Source: Gamarada debralockiae
Lineage: Eukaryota > Ascomycota > Leotiomycetes > Helotiales > Hyphodiscaceae
Direction: 5' to 3'
Assembly: GCA_002803225.1 (NCBI GenBank)
Contig: NXFV01001886.1
Coordinates: forward strand, 1-64,000
Length of the DNA: 64,000 nucleotides
Within the stretch, counting starts at the first letter, position 1, and every line of letters begins with the position of its first letter. The position numbers were made by a program, and so were the translations under genes. A model generated the notes under the pieces. It searched no databases. It worked only from the letters and a program-made list of their open reading frames with translations, and was not told where the DNA came from. This document shows, piece by piece, positions 21,986-34,800 of the stretch.

Positions 21986-22383
21986 TGTCACGGAGGATCT
22001 ACGATGTCGTAGCTGTCGACTAAATGAGCGTTGTAAAAATTTACGTGGCTAAGATCTCAAGAGTCAGTACTGTAATTCTTGAGTGCCAAGAAAAAGGGAG
22101 CTGTACTACCCCTCGTATGTGAAGTGAGGGCGACCTTCATCCAGAGGGCGGTTCCCTTCGCGTAATCCCACAAAATCCTTCATCTTCAACGGCTTGGGTA
22201 TCTGGTATTTTTGTAGCCTCAGCGAGTCCTTGACTGCGCTACATGACATATAAATATTGTAGTTGAGGCAAGGATTGAGATCGATAGAAGAAATAGATCT
22301 TGGAATATATCAAAGAGCTTATTGTTGGATGTCAGGCACCAGCCCGCAAGATTTTCCTGATCTTTCCTAGTGGTTGGGCTTAG

Positions 22384-22984
22384 TCATATTACCACTGTAA
22401 AGACACATTTCTTAGTGCCTATTGTGAATATCTCTTGAAATGAAATAGGAGGGACTGTGGGAGAAATCGTTGGTAGAGTTGCAACGGCCATTGGCGAAGG
22501 TTCAAAGGCAGTAATAACCTCGGTGGAGCAGCGAACGGTCGAGGTGGAGGTGGAGGTGGAATACGTTGGAGTTGGGAAGTTGACAAGTCGACGTGGTGAA
22601 CTAGGTTGGGTACTATAGTCCGGAAGTCGAAAAGGTGTCGAAGAAGTGTGAGGGAAGCGCTTGGCGAGGTCTAGTAGCACTAGAATCAGGAGCTCTAGGA
22701 GCTAGAGGTCTAGAAGCAATTGTTCGTAGAGGCTGAATGGTGCTAGATTGAGGTTGTTGAGGTATATTTACAAGTGGTAGAGGTGTAAGAGCTAGAGAAG
22801 CCTTAGCTGTAGGTGTTGGACTACGGTATCTTGATCGATCTAACATTGGTAACTCGGTACTGAATTCGATATCTTCGATCTTTAAAGGAGAGAATATGTT
22901 TTCTGCCTCGAAATAATCTGCCTGAATGACAGGGACAAGGTCCTCGTGCGAGGTTTGGACCCCAAATGGCCCTTCAAAGAACAT
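22384..22984 (-). other. Ser/Thr/Pro-rich degenerate reading frames
   Basis: From ATG 22984 the minus strand reads MFFEGPFGVQTSHEDLV, then a Ser/Pro/Thr-rich tract. The composition continues in a second frame (SSPRRLVNFPTPTYSTSTS), so a frameshift or intron lies near 22615-22680. Upstream of the ATG the same frame continues across a TAG (FSFETVSI stop PDMFF). The style recalls the hinge of fungal copia-type polyproteins, but this is only an impression. Confidence 0.3.
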
Positions 22985-25866
22985 ATCAGGCTAAATAGAG
23001 ACAGTTTCGAAGGAAAACTCATCATTATCCCTATTCCTTTCTAATATATTAGAAAAAAGGAAATTCAAGCGGTATAGATGCATAATGATAGAAATAAAAG
23101 GGGTAGTAGAATCGAAGTCTCTTCTCATCACCAGACCCAAGGTCCTGGCTCATTCCATTCTCGAGCTTCCGCTTGTGGTTGGATGGTGGGGTTTCGAGTT
23201 GTCCAGCAATTTCAATCAATCCCTCACCAGTACCAAGTTCGACCGTTCGGATACCAATACTCACAAGAAGAACACCGTAGATGTTCAAGAGATAGAATGC
23301 TGTTGAGTTGATGCGGGGAGGTTGAGACTCCATGATGCTCCTCCAGAGTTTGGATCCGAACAGAGCTTTTCAAATTCAAGGACGAGATTGTAGAGAGTGC
23401 GATGTATGGGGTTCAATTGGGACACAGATATGAAGCACAAGGAATCAAAGTCCCATTGTTTACCTGGAGGTGGACAACTATCTAGCATGGGGAAGGAGCT
23501 GTTGCTAAACGAAGAAGGAGCGCTCGGGACGGACTGTAACTTCGTGCACTTGCGTCTTTGTTAAACATTAGCTGGCCCAGAAACTTGGCGAACCTTGCGA
23601 CCTACCGGATAATTGGGCTTTGCAGTGATGTTTAAATGATCCAAATTCTGACAAACCACCACTGCAGCCGCTGATCGGGCATCATCTTCTCGTCATGTTG
23701 CGCGTCCGCGTTCTCGCTGCAATTGCTTGGGGCCGGGTGTCGGCTTCTCGCGTGTGTAAGACAGTGGCCCGCCTTTACTCCCTTTCATTTTCAATGGGTT
23801 CAAAGCTTTGCCAGGTCGAGTTACGGAATGAATATTTTTGGTTGGAGCCTTTTGGAGGGCAGCCGGACCCGATCACGTACCCGCCTCAGCCAAACCTCTA
23901 GTTTATTGGTTCCATAACCAGATTCTACATCTTTCTTTGACTCCAGTAATGAGCTTGAAGCATTCATCTACAGCAAGAGCGAATAAGGAAGGTTCCTGAA
24001 ACTAGTATAAGACAAGAGCGCAGCTCCTTCCGCTCCAACATGGCCCTATCCGACTTTTCACCCCCCTTCAGAGGCTCCAACTCATTGGTATCCAGAATCC
24101 AGAGATAGTGTATTACGGGGTACTGTATGTTGATCTCATTAACTTTTTATCCTAGGCGGTGAAGTCATAAACACCCTCGCTGCGCTCCTGTCGGTTATAA
24201 TCCGGAGACTCACAGGTATTAACTTTAAATCTGTTAATGTGCCTCCTGTTCCGTATAGACTCAACGTTTCGACATCACGACCTTCATTCTGCACTATGCT
24301 GCACACATAACAATACAAGAGCTGCAACTTTCACAAGCTGGCTCGTTTGCGTACCTGGTCGAAGAGCAAACTTAACTCCTTCCACAGGCAATAAACGTCT
24401 CGTCTGCGACGGCAGAAGCGAATTTGGTACTTCTACTTGCCTAGGAAACGTTGAAAGTTTAACCACGTCCCGCGATGCTCTATTTAGATTTTGTCAACTC
24501 GTATCTTGGGTATAGAGAGATACAAATACATTGGAACTAGGGAGAGTGTAGCGTGGCTTGAAACATCTCCCATTCCGGCTAGCGGACAGCATATGCCTCA
24601 GCCTTAGCCGTTCAGCCAGCAGTATATTCCATACGCAAGGCATGGAATTCTTAAACATAGTAGATTGGACCGTTCATCTCCATCAACCTGCTCTTTGGTG
24701 GCTACCTCCCCACTCGAGGATTAATGGTACTGGGAGTTGTAAGAACATGGACTGGAGATACATTGTCTACAACGAAGACTCTGACAGAAATCTCGGCTTT
24801 CAGTTCTCGTTCGGCATAAGTGCTAGTTGTATATGAGTGCGATGAGAATGCGATTGAGGGCACAAGGGCCAGGAACAGGCCTGCCTATCTGTCAGATAAG
24901 ATCCACGGTCTGGAGGATTACAACACATAGAAGGACAAGTGATGAATTCGAGGAGTAAGATCTATTAATGGACTTTTCATAGTATTACTACTCACAAATT
25001 TGGCGTAGTTTTAGAATATCAGACTAGGACCTCCGTCTTAGAGGAAAGTGTTAGCACGACAGGAGGAAATTTGTATCCGGATACGTACGGTGGACAAATA
25101 AGAGAGAGTAATTACAGCATGATCTAGCATAGAGCTGCGGGAAAGTCCGAAGAAGTTTCGGCAGAATTCGAGTGTGAAAATGACCGTCTGAGATGAATAT
25201 TGATAAATCAAGTTCAACTTGACGGACGGAAATGCCTGCAGTAATGCCTGGAGTAAGGCTCTAGCTGCAGAATATTTCGTTTTCAATGGTTCCTTAACCC
25301 ATGATGAATAGTTTGATTCTCGCGAGTGACATATGATTATTTCCGTATCAAAAGTTTGCTTGTGATCCGTTCATCGGGCAATGCGCCTTCTCGTAAGATT
25401 TTGTTAATAATAATACAGCGAACGAACTGAAGAAATTGTTAGAAAACGGGTGGCTGCTTGCTAGCCGAGAAGACTCCTGCCAAATCAACGTCATGACAGG
25501 GATTCTAATCACGTGACCATAGATTTTCAAGGTCTCACGGCTCCCCCAGAAATCGCGTTTTCTCAAAAACTCCCGAGCCTCATGCCTTGAGCAGCGTCAA
25601 CGACCACGATCTCTCTTCCTTTCCACAACGCCCCCCTTTCTCTGCAGTAATTTAATGAGCTGTGGCGCATTAGGATTACCTACGACCTTCACTTTTGCTA
25701 TTTAATTTCGTTGCAAGGACGACTTGACATTAGCAAACGCCTTTCTGACAAAAGATATCGAAAGCTTCACCCCGCGACGAAATCTACGCCCCATGGTCGC
25801 AACATACTCTTTCGTCGAATGAAGTAATATCTCTGAGGGCCTTGCGCCGTCGTGCATGTGGCAATC
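22985..25866. other. Decayed or intergenic DNA upstream of TRA1
   Basis: Short frames near 23049-23488 (minus; one begins MLDSCPPPGKQWDFDSLC) could be a small hypothetical gene, but its exon structure cannot be settled. From 23500 to 25866 no gene is supported. The last few hundred bases contain the TRA1 promoter and leader. Confidence 0.35.
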
Positions 25867-28800
25867 ATGTCGCAAAATACTATTGACCTTGTCGTGCAGC
25901 GATTAAGTTCTACTGACTCTGGTATGCTCCTCAAGGCTCTCCCCAGCTTCAGATCTATGCAGAGCAACCCTAACTTCCTTCCCCAGATGTCAAGGTCAGA
26001 GTTGAAGCAGCGACCCAGCTGCGCGACAATCTCGAGCACTACATATCTGGTCCCATATACCCTGCATTTTTGAAGAAGCTTGTTCCTATCTTCATCAACT
26101 GCCTGAAGGGCCCGCCAGTTTTCATCAGCACATCCCCAGAGCAGGTAAGGACATCATGCTCCAGCAATGGAAAGCTCTAACCCAAGCTGTAGAAACTGAG
26201 AAATTGCGTCCTCGAAATTTTTCATCGACTGCCTACGAACCCTCCCGAAGCCTTCGAACCATATGCAGACGAAGTCGTGGAACTGTTGATAAATTTGGTA
26301 CGGATAGACAACGAGGAAAATGCGTCGCTATGCGTCAAGACGATCATGGATATCATGCGCCATCAGACCAAGGTTCTGCAGGATAAGGTCCAGCCATTTC
26401 TCAGCCTCATACAAGATTTATTCGACCAGATGGAATCGGTGGTTAGGGATCAATTGGACAACCCATCATCTGGTGCTTCTGCACCTGGAGCATCAACGCC
26501 CGGGAGCTCGCAGACCTATCAAAATTCTCCTCGACCAGGCTCACCAGTTGCTTCCGTCTCCGATCTTGGTTCAGATCCACAACAGCAGACTCGACCACTC
26601 CTAAGGGGAATGGCTTCCTTTAAGGTCCTTGCAGAGTGTCCGATCATTGTGGTATCCATATTTCAGGTCTACCGATCATCGGTCTCTGCCAACGTCAAGC
26701 TCTTCGTACCGCTGATTAAGAGCGTCCTTCTACTCCAAGCAAAGCCTCAAGAGCAAGCCCATGCGGAAGCAGCTGCGAAAGGAACTATTTTCACTGGTGT
26801 CAGTCCGAATATACGCAACCGAGCAGCATTTGGGGAATTCATCACTGCCCAAGTCAAGACAATGAGCTTCCTTGCGTACCTTCTTCGAGTATACGCTCAA
26901 CAACTCACCGATTTCCTGCCGACTCTACCAGATATCGTGGTCCGATTACTGAAAGACTGTCCGCGTGAGAAGTCGGGAGCACGAAAGGAGCTTTTGGTTG
27001 CGATCCGACATATCATAAACTTCAACTTCAGAAAAATATTCTTGAAGAAGATCGATGAGCTTCTCGACGAGCGGACCTTGATTGGCGACGGCTTGACAGT
27101 GTACGAGACTATGCGACCTCTCGCATACAGCATGTTAGCCGATCTCATTCACCACGTTCGAGATGCTCTTGAACCCGCACAAATTCGGAAAACTGTCGAG
27201 GTCTATACCAAGAATCTGCAGGACAGCTTTCCCGGTACTAGCTTCCAAACAATGAGTGCCAAGCTCTTGCTGAACATGGCCGAGTGTATTGCGAAGATGC
27301 CCAACAAAGTTGATGCCCGCCACTACCTCATCATGATTCTCAATGCGATCGGAGACAAGTTTGCTGCCATGAACCGACAATACCCCAACGCGGTCAAGCT
27401 ATCCAAGCTGTACGCACAACAATCAATCGATGCTTCACCCGACAATTATCTGGCGGACAAGGACCATTTGCCAGACTGGGACGAGATCGATATCTTCACA
27501 GCCATGCCAATAAAGACATCGAATCCTCGAGATCGGGGCGCTGATCCAGTGGCGGACAACAAGTTTTTGTTCAAGAATCTAATGAACGGCCTGAAGAATA
27601 CATTCTATCAATTGAAGGCATGCAATATTGGATCACCAATCGACGTAGCGAACGCTCCAGCACACTGGCAAGAAGTGTCCTACGGTTTCACTGCAGAGGA
27701 GGTTCAAGTCATCATCAAACTCTTCCGCGAGGGAGCCTACGTCTTCCGATATTACGAGATCGAAAAGCCCGCAACCGAGTCGCAATACACCAGCCCTGTT
27801 GAATTTATGGCTAACCATTACATGATTTCCAGCAGTAAGGAAGAAAAGGACTTGCTCGAAACATTCGCCACCGTCTTCCACTGCATCGATCCAGCGACAT
27901 TCCACGAAGTTTTCCATGAGCAGATTCCGAAGCTTTACGACATGATTTTTGAACACACTGCTCTGCTCCATGTACCACAATTTTTCCTCGCAAGCGAAGC
28001 AACATCTCCTAGCTTTGCCGGCATGCTCCTGAGGTTTCTCATGGATCGAATCGACCAAGTTGGTACGGCTGATGTCAAGAAGTCTTCGATTTTACTTCGT
28101 TTATTCAAGTTGGCCTTCATGGCTGTGACTCTCTTCTCCGCTCAAAACGAGCAGGTTCTGTTACCCCATGTGCTGGATATTGTCACGAAGTCGATTGAAT
28201 TGTCTACCACTGCCGAGGAGCCCATGAACTACTTCCTGCTCTTGCGATCGCTCTTCCGAAGCATTGGAGGTGGAAAGTTTGAGCACCTCTACAAGCAAAT
28301 TCTTCCGTTGCTTGAGATGCTTCTGGAAGTCCTCAACAACCTTCTCTTGGCAGCCCGGAAGCCATCTGACCGAGATCTCTACGTCGAGTTGTGTCTGACA
28401 GTGCCTGCGCGATTGAGTAATCTTCTGCCCCATCTCAGCTACCTGATGCGCCCACTTGTGGTTGCCTTACGTGCTGGTTCAGATCTTGTTGGACAAGGCT
28501 TGCGAACGCTGGAGCTCTGTGTCGACAATCTAACGGCTGACTATCTGGATCCTATAATGGCACCTGTCATCGATGAGTTAATGACTGCTCTTTTCGATCA
28601 TCTTCGTCCCACGCCATACAGCCATTTCCATGCACACACCACCATGCGCATCTTAGGGAAGTTGGGTGGTCGCAACCGGAAATTCATGACAGGTGCTCCA
28701 GCGCTTACATTCCAACAATTTTCGGATGATCCGACGAGCATCGACTTGAAACTCATCGGATCGAGGAAGGATAGAGCATTCCCTATTGAGATAGGCATCG

Positions 28801-31800
28801 ATCTTGCCATTGGGAAATTGATGGAAATCCCCAGGGGCGCGGCAGCAAAGAAGTCCGATGGTTATTACAAGAAACAGGCTCTCCACATGATCAAAACCCA
28901 GCTCAAGCTCCGCCTTGGTGTCGACAGCCTGCCCGAAGATTTTGGTCGACTCGTCCGTCTTCAAGCTCAAGATTTGCTCGCTGGCAAGTCCGATGCTGAT
29001 TTCTCCTTCCTCGACACTACCGATAAAGAGCGGTCTGTGCTCAAGAAAGAGGGTCAAGATGATATGCTCAAGAAGCTCATCAAGGCCTGCATCTTCGCCG
29101 TCTCCATGCCTGAATTTACTGCCGAAGCAACGACTCTTTTGATGAACCTGTGTAGACACATCACCATATTAGAAGTGGGCAGAGCCTTGTTTGAGATGAG
29201 GAAGAAATCCCAGCCATTTGACGTCAAATCTGGCGAAGGCCCTCTCTGCATCGATAGCAGAGTGCTTGGGGACGCTATTCTCGAGTCCTTGTCGTCGGAT
29301 ATGCCCGCAGTACGTGAAGCTGCACAAGCTGCGATCCAGGAGATCTACGACACAACCTCTGTTGTCTTCGGATCAGCCACGGAAGTCTCCAAACTCTCGT
29401 TCTTCACTTACCTTAGCGGCATATTCTGCCACAGCTGTTATGAAGAGGAGTGGTTTACCAAAGCCGGTGGTAGTTTGGGAATCAATCTCATGCTCACCAA
29501 ATTTGATCTGGGAGATGCCTGGGTTCAAGAAAGACAGCTCGAACTCGTGAGAGCCTTGATGTATGTCATCAAGGACATGCCTCAGGATTTGCCGGCAAAA
29601 ACTCGTCGTGGAGCCCAGGACACTCTCGAAATCCTCCTTAATAGATGCGCGAAAGCATTTACGAAAGACGATCTCCAGCCACCGCCGCAAAGCCAATCTG
29701 GTCAACCATCTCAGAGACCATCTAAACTTTTCCAACTTTGTAACATCCTCAACCAAGAACTTTCCCACATGAATCGCCATGTTCGCGAGATGTCGAAAAA
29801 GGCACTGGAAATTATATCCAAGAAGCTTGGAGTTGAGATACATGAATTGCTTGAGCCCACGAAGGATCGTGCGTTGGGGCCAATCTACAACAAGCCTTTG
29901 AGAGCGTTGCCTTTTGGCGTCCAGATTGGTTTCATCGATGCTGTCACCTACTACATGGGCTTGAAGAACGACTTCTTGGCATTTGACGACCATCTCAACC
30001 GTCTCCTCATGGAATCGTTGGCTTTGGCGGACGCGCCAGACGAGTCGTTGGCTGGTAAACCCGCTGAGCAGCGCACTCACGAATCAATCATTAGCCTCAG
30101 AGTAGCATGCATCAAGATGTTAACAACGGCGATGGGATTTGAAGAATTTCAAAAAGGCCCAGCGAATCCGACGCGGACTAAGATTGTTTCCGTCTTCTTC
30201 AAGTGCTTGTACTCCGAGTCGAAGCAGACAATTCAGGCAGCAAATGATGCCCTGAAAGTCGTGCTATCTCAGCAGACGAAACTACCCAAAGATCTTCTCC
30301 AAAATGGACTTCGCCCTGTGCTGGCCAACCTTCAGGATCCGAGACGTTTAAGCACCCATGGCCTTGACGGGCTTGCTCGTCTCTTGCAACTTTTGACGAC
30401 GTACTTCAAGGTTGAGATCGGCTCACGGTTACTTGATCACATCAAAGTTCTTGCTGAGCCCAACGTCCTGCAGCGCATATCCTTCACACTTATCGAACAA
30501 AACGAGCAGATGAAGATCATCGCAGCCGTCTTCAACATCTTCCACCTCTTACCTCCAGCAGCAGAGCACTTCAAAGAAAGACTCATTGAAACTGTTTTGG
30601 ACCTCGAGGACAAGCTTCGCAGAACACGTTACAGCCCATTCCGTGCTCCGCTGTACAAATACTTGAATCGTTATCCCAAAGAAGTCTGGTTGCTGCTTGT
30701 AGGCAAAATTGAGGAGCAAAAGTATGGGCGCTTCTTGGCCCAGGTTCTCGAACATCCCGAGAGTGGACCACTGCGAAAGGTCGTTGTTGACAATGTTGAG
30801 ATATTGATCAAGAACTCTGGAGACATGGGTGCTGAGAGGGAAACTCGATATGCGGCCGTCATAAACTCTATCAACATCATGCACTCTGTCTGCAAATTCA
30901 AAGGCAACAAAGAGTGGATGGAGAAGAAGGAGCATCTAACATGGTTCAAGATGGTTGGTAAGAATCTGGAGTCACATCTACGTTCCAATACGCTCCCAGC
31001 GTACCTTCGTCTTGCAGCCGAACAAGCCGGCGAGCAGTTGATGGTCATTTTCACGAAATTCTTGGAATACCACCCCAAGGACTTGGATGCCTTCTTCAGT
31101 CTTATCGAGTCTGTGACAAACGATGACTTCCGGCCCGCCCAGCCCCTTTTCGCATACATCTATCATCACATAATCTGTAACAGTTCCATCGAATACTGGA
31201 AAACAATTGTGATGCGGAGTTTGGAAGTTTATGCAAGCAAGAGCGCATCGCAGAAAACCAAGACGTTCCTGTTGCACAACATCGTCAATCCCATAATTGC
31301 TATGGACGTCATGCGAATCTCAAAGCAGGCAAGCCCCAAGAGTCCCCGGCTAATGGACAAGGCTGTCATCGAGTCCATTCATACGAAGATTTGGAAAGTC
31401 AGCTTGGGCGATCCAAATGATGACTTGACACAGCCGGGCATCGATCATACTCGAATGGAGGTGCTTCAGTTGACAGCCATGCTTGTCAAGTACCATCACG
31501 CAATTCTGCAGGATGCCAGGAAGGATATCATCAAGTTTGGCTGGACATATATTCGTCTGGAAGATGTCATCAACAAACATGCCGCTTACGTCGTCATTGG
31601 CTATTTCATTGCACATTATGAGACGCCAGCTAAGATTGTTCAACAAGTCTACTTCTCGCTCCTGAAGACGAACCAGAACGAGGGTCGAGCATTAGTAACG
31701 CAAGCCTTGGAGCTAATCGCACCAGTCCTTCCCAAGCGGTGCAATGCTGCTCCAGGTGATCGAAACCCTATCTGGGCAGCGGCTCCTCGTCGAATTCTTG

Positions 31801-34800
31801 CAGAAGAAGGGCAGAATGTCCAGCAGATGACCAGCATATTTCATTTCTTGGTCAAACATGCTGATTTGTTCTATGAGTCTCGTGACAAGTTCATTCAGCT
31901 CATTATTAGCTCTCTTCGAAAGATTGCGCAACCTCCCAACCCTTCGAACGAGAGCAAGAAATTGGTTCTCCACTTGATGACGTTGATCTGGCAATGGGAA
32001 CAAAAACGCGTCGAAGGCAAGGATGCGTCTCCCGTAAGAGCATTTTCAGAGTCCCCGAATGCGAAGAAGCGGAAGCTTGAAAGTTTGAGTGAGCAGCAAA
32101 CGTCTTCACCCTCTCCATCCAAGGCTGGCTCTGTCTCCGCGGATAAACCCGAGTACCAGATCCCAGCTGCGGCGCGCACCAAAATGATCAGGTACCTGGT
32201 GGAATTTATTGCTTCGCTCAACGAACGCTACCCTCTTCCATCCGCCAAGACCAGAGATCCTACCGCCACCCACGCACCAATGCAGCCTACTCCATCAGTA
32301 GAAATGGTGAAGAAAGCTATGTCGCTTCTCTACAATCTTCTTCAGCCCCAGTACTGGGGAGATCTTGACATTGACTTATTTACGAATGTCACGGAGACTG
32401 TCCTGGCCTCGGAGCGCACTGTGGCAGCTTTGGCGAGCGAACACTCCGACAAGGAGAAACCGGATGAGAAATTCATCACCAACATGATCAACACTTTGCA
32501 ATTTGTGCGCATCATTGTCAATATGAAGCCTGATGACTGGATCTTGAAGAACATGCCGGTTCTTCAGAAAATCCTCGAAAAGTCTCTGAAATCCGACAAT
32601 TCCGAGCTTCACGACTGTTTGCATGCCGCTGATGAAAATAAGATTGATGATGGGCGAAAGTTGAAGCCATTGTTGAAGCGCATCTTGGATGCTGTGCCTG
32701 ATGATGTTCCCATGGAAGATGCCGATGCAGAAGGCGAAACCGAAGCTTCCACTTCAGAGATCATTACCTTCCTCTCTGCAATCGCTACGGAAACGCTGTC
32801 AGCCTCCAACTACGTTTCTGGTATCAACATACTGTGGACTTTGGCTCAACGCAAGCCTTCCGAGATGGATCAACACATCAATCAGATCATGAAGGCCCTT
32901 CAAGGAAAACTGGCCCGGGAGCATGTTGCCCACTACAACGCTGTCACTGGTCAGTCCGGAATGCCCGCACCAGTTCGCCCAGGCGAAGCTGAGCCTGCGA
33001 ACATCATGAATCCATATGAGTTGGAGATTCAGACCGGCTTAATGCTGAAGGCAATCGACGTCATTTCTATGAGAATGGACGTTCTCGGAGACAATCGACG
33101 CCCTTTCTTGAGTGTACTTGCGACGCTGGTTGAGAAATCATTGAGCAACTCGTTGTGCCTCAAGATCTTAGACATGGTGGAACATTGGGTCTTCAGATCT
33201 GAAGGCTCTTGGCCAACCTTGAAAGAGAAGACTGCAGTTCTGCACAAGATGTTGACCTTCGAGAACCGTACCGATCAGACTCTGTTGATGAAGTTCTTGG
33301 ACCTTGTTATCAGGATCTACGAGGACCCGAAGATCACTCGGACCGAATTGACGGTTCGAATGGAGCACGCATTTTTGATTGGTACCAGAGCACAGGATGT
33401 TGACATGCGCAACCGCTTCATGGCTATCTTCGACAAGAGCCAGTCTAAGACAGCAAGCGCACGACTCAACTACGTGATTGCAGTGCAAAATTGGGATACT
33501 TTGGCCGACTCGTACTGGCTAACGCAAGCTTCTCAGTTACTTTTTGGCGCTGTGGACATGAACAGTGCAATTCATCTTCATCCTGAGGATATTCGAACAA
33601 TGCCTCTCTCAACCATCTTTGAAACGTATTCCAGAGATTCTCGAACTTCATCTCTCCCACAAGAAAGCAAGTACGACACTTTAATTGCCTCTCACAAGCG
33701 CTTCGTAGCCGAGCTTGGTGACATCAAGGTCAAAGACGTTATCGAGCCACTCAGCCAACTGCAACACTTGGATCCCAATATTGCCCATGAAATCTGGGTA
33801 GCATTGTTCCCTCTGTACTGGTCTGCCACAGCGAAAGATGAGCGCGATGAGCTGCAACGGGGAATGGTTGCACTCTTGACCAAGGATTATCATTCACGTC
33901 AAGTTGACAAACGACCCAACGTTATTCAGTCGCTACTAGAGGGCGCCGCAAAAGCGTGGCCAGAGTGCAAGATTCCGCCCCACGTGCTCAAGTTTGAGGC
34001 CAGGACCTATGACGCTTGGTACACTGCCATCGTGCAGCTGGAAAATTCTGCCGTCAAACCCCAAATTGACAGCGCACTTGCCCGAGAAAGCAACTTGGAC
34101 GCACTCGTTGAGTTGTATGCGGGCCTTCAAGAGGATGATCTCTTCTACGGAACATGGCGTCGTCGATGCCAATTTGTGGAGACAAATGCGGCTCTCTCGT
34201 ACGAGCAAAATGGGATGTGGGATAAGGCCCAGCACATGTATGAACAAGCCCAGATCAAAGCACGAACGGGTGCCATTCCATTCTCACAGGGCGAATACAT
34301 GCTGTGGGAAGATCACTGGGTTCTTTGTGCCCAGAAGCTTCAACAGTGGGAAATTCTACAAGATTTCGCGAAACACGAGAACTTCCAGGACCTCCTCTTG
34401 GAATGCGCTTGGAAGCAAACGGAGATGTGGCAAGCTGCCGAACATCGGGATGCGTTAGACAATCTGATCAAGGGCGTGATGGATGCACCTACTCCTCGAC
34501 GAACCTTCTTCCAGGCATTCATGTCACTGCTCAAGTTGCACAACAAGACCGAATCGCCGGCCGAGTTCAGCAAGGTGTGCGATGAAGCAATCCAACTGTC
34601 AATTCGCAAATGGCACCAACTTCCAAAACGAATCACAAATGCCCACATTCCCCTCTTGCAAAACTTCCAGCAACTTGTGGAACTTCATGATGCCAGTGTC
34701 ATCTGCCAGAGCTTGGCACAGACTACCCAGGCCAATCTTGACGTCAAGTCGGGCGAGTTGAAGTTGCTGCTTGGAACTTGGCGTGATCGACTTCCTAATG

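Noticed and set aside
29373..30080. 235-aa and other minus-strand frames inside TRA1
   Set aside because: They are antisense to strongly conserved Tra1 coding sequence and contain no domain.
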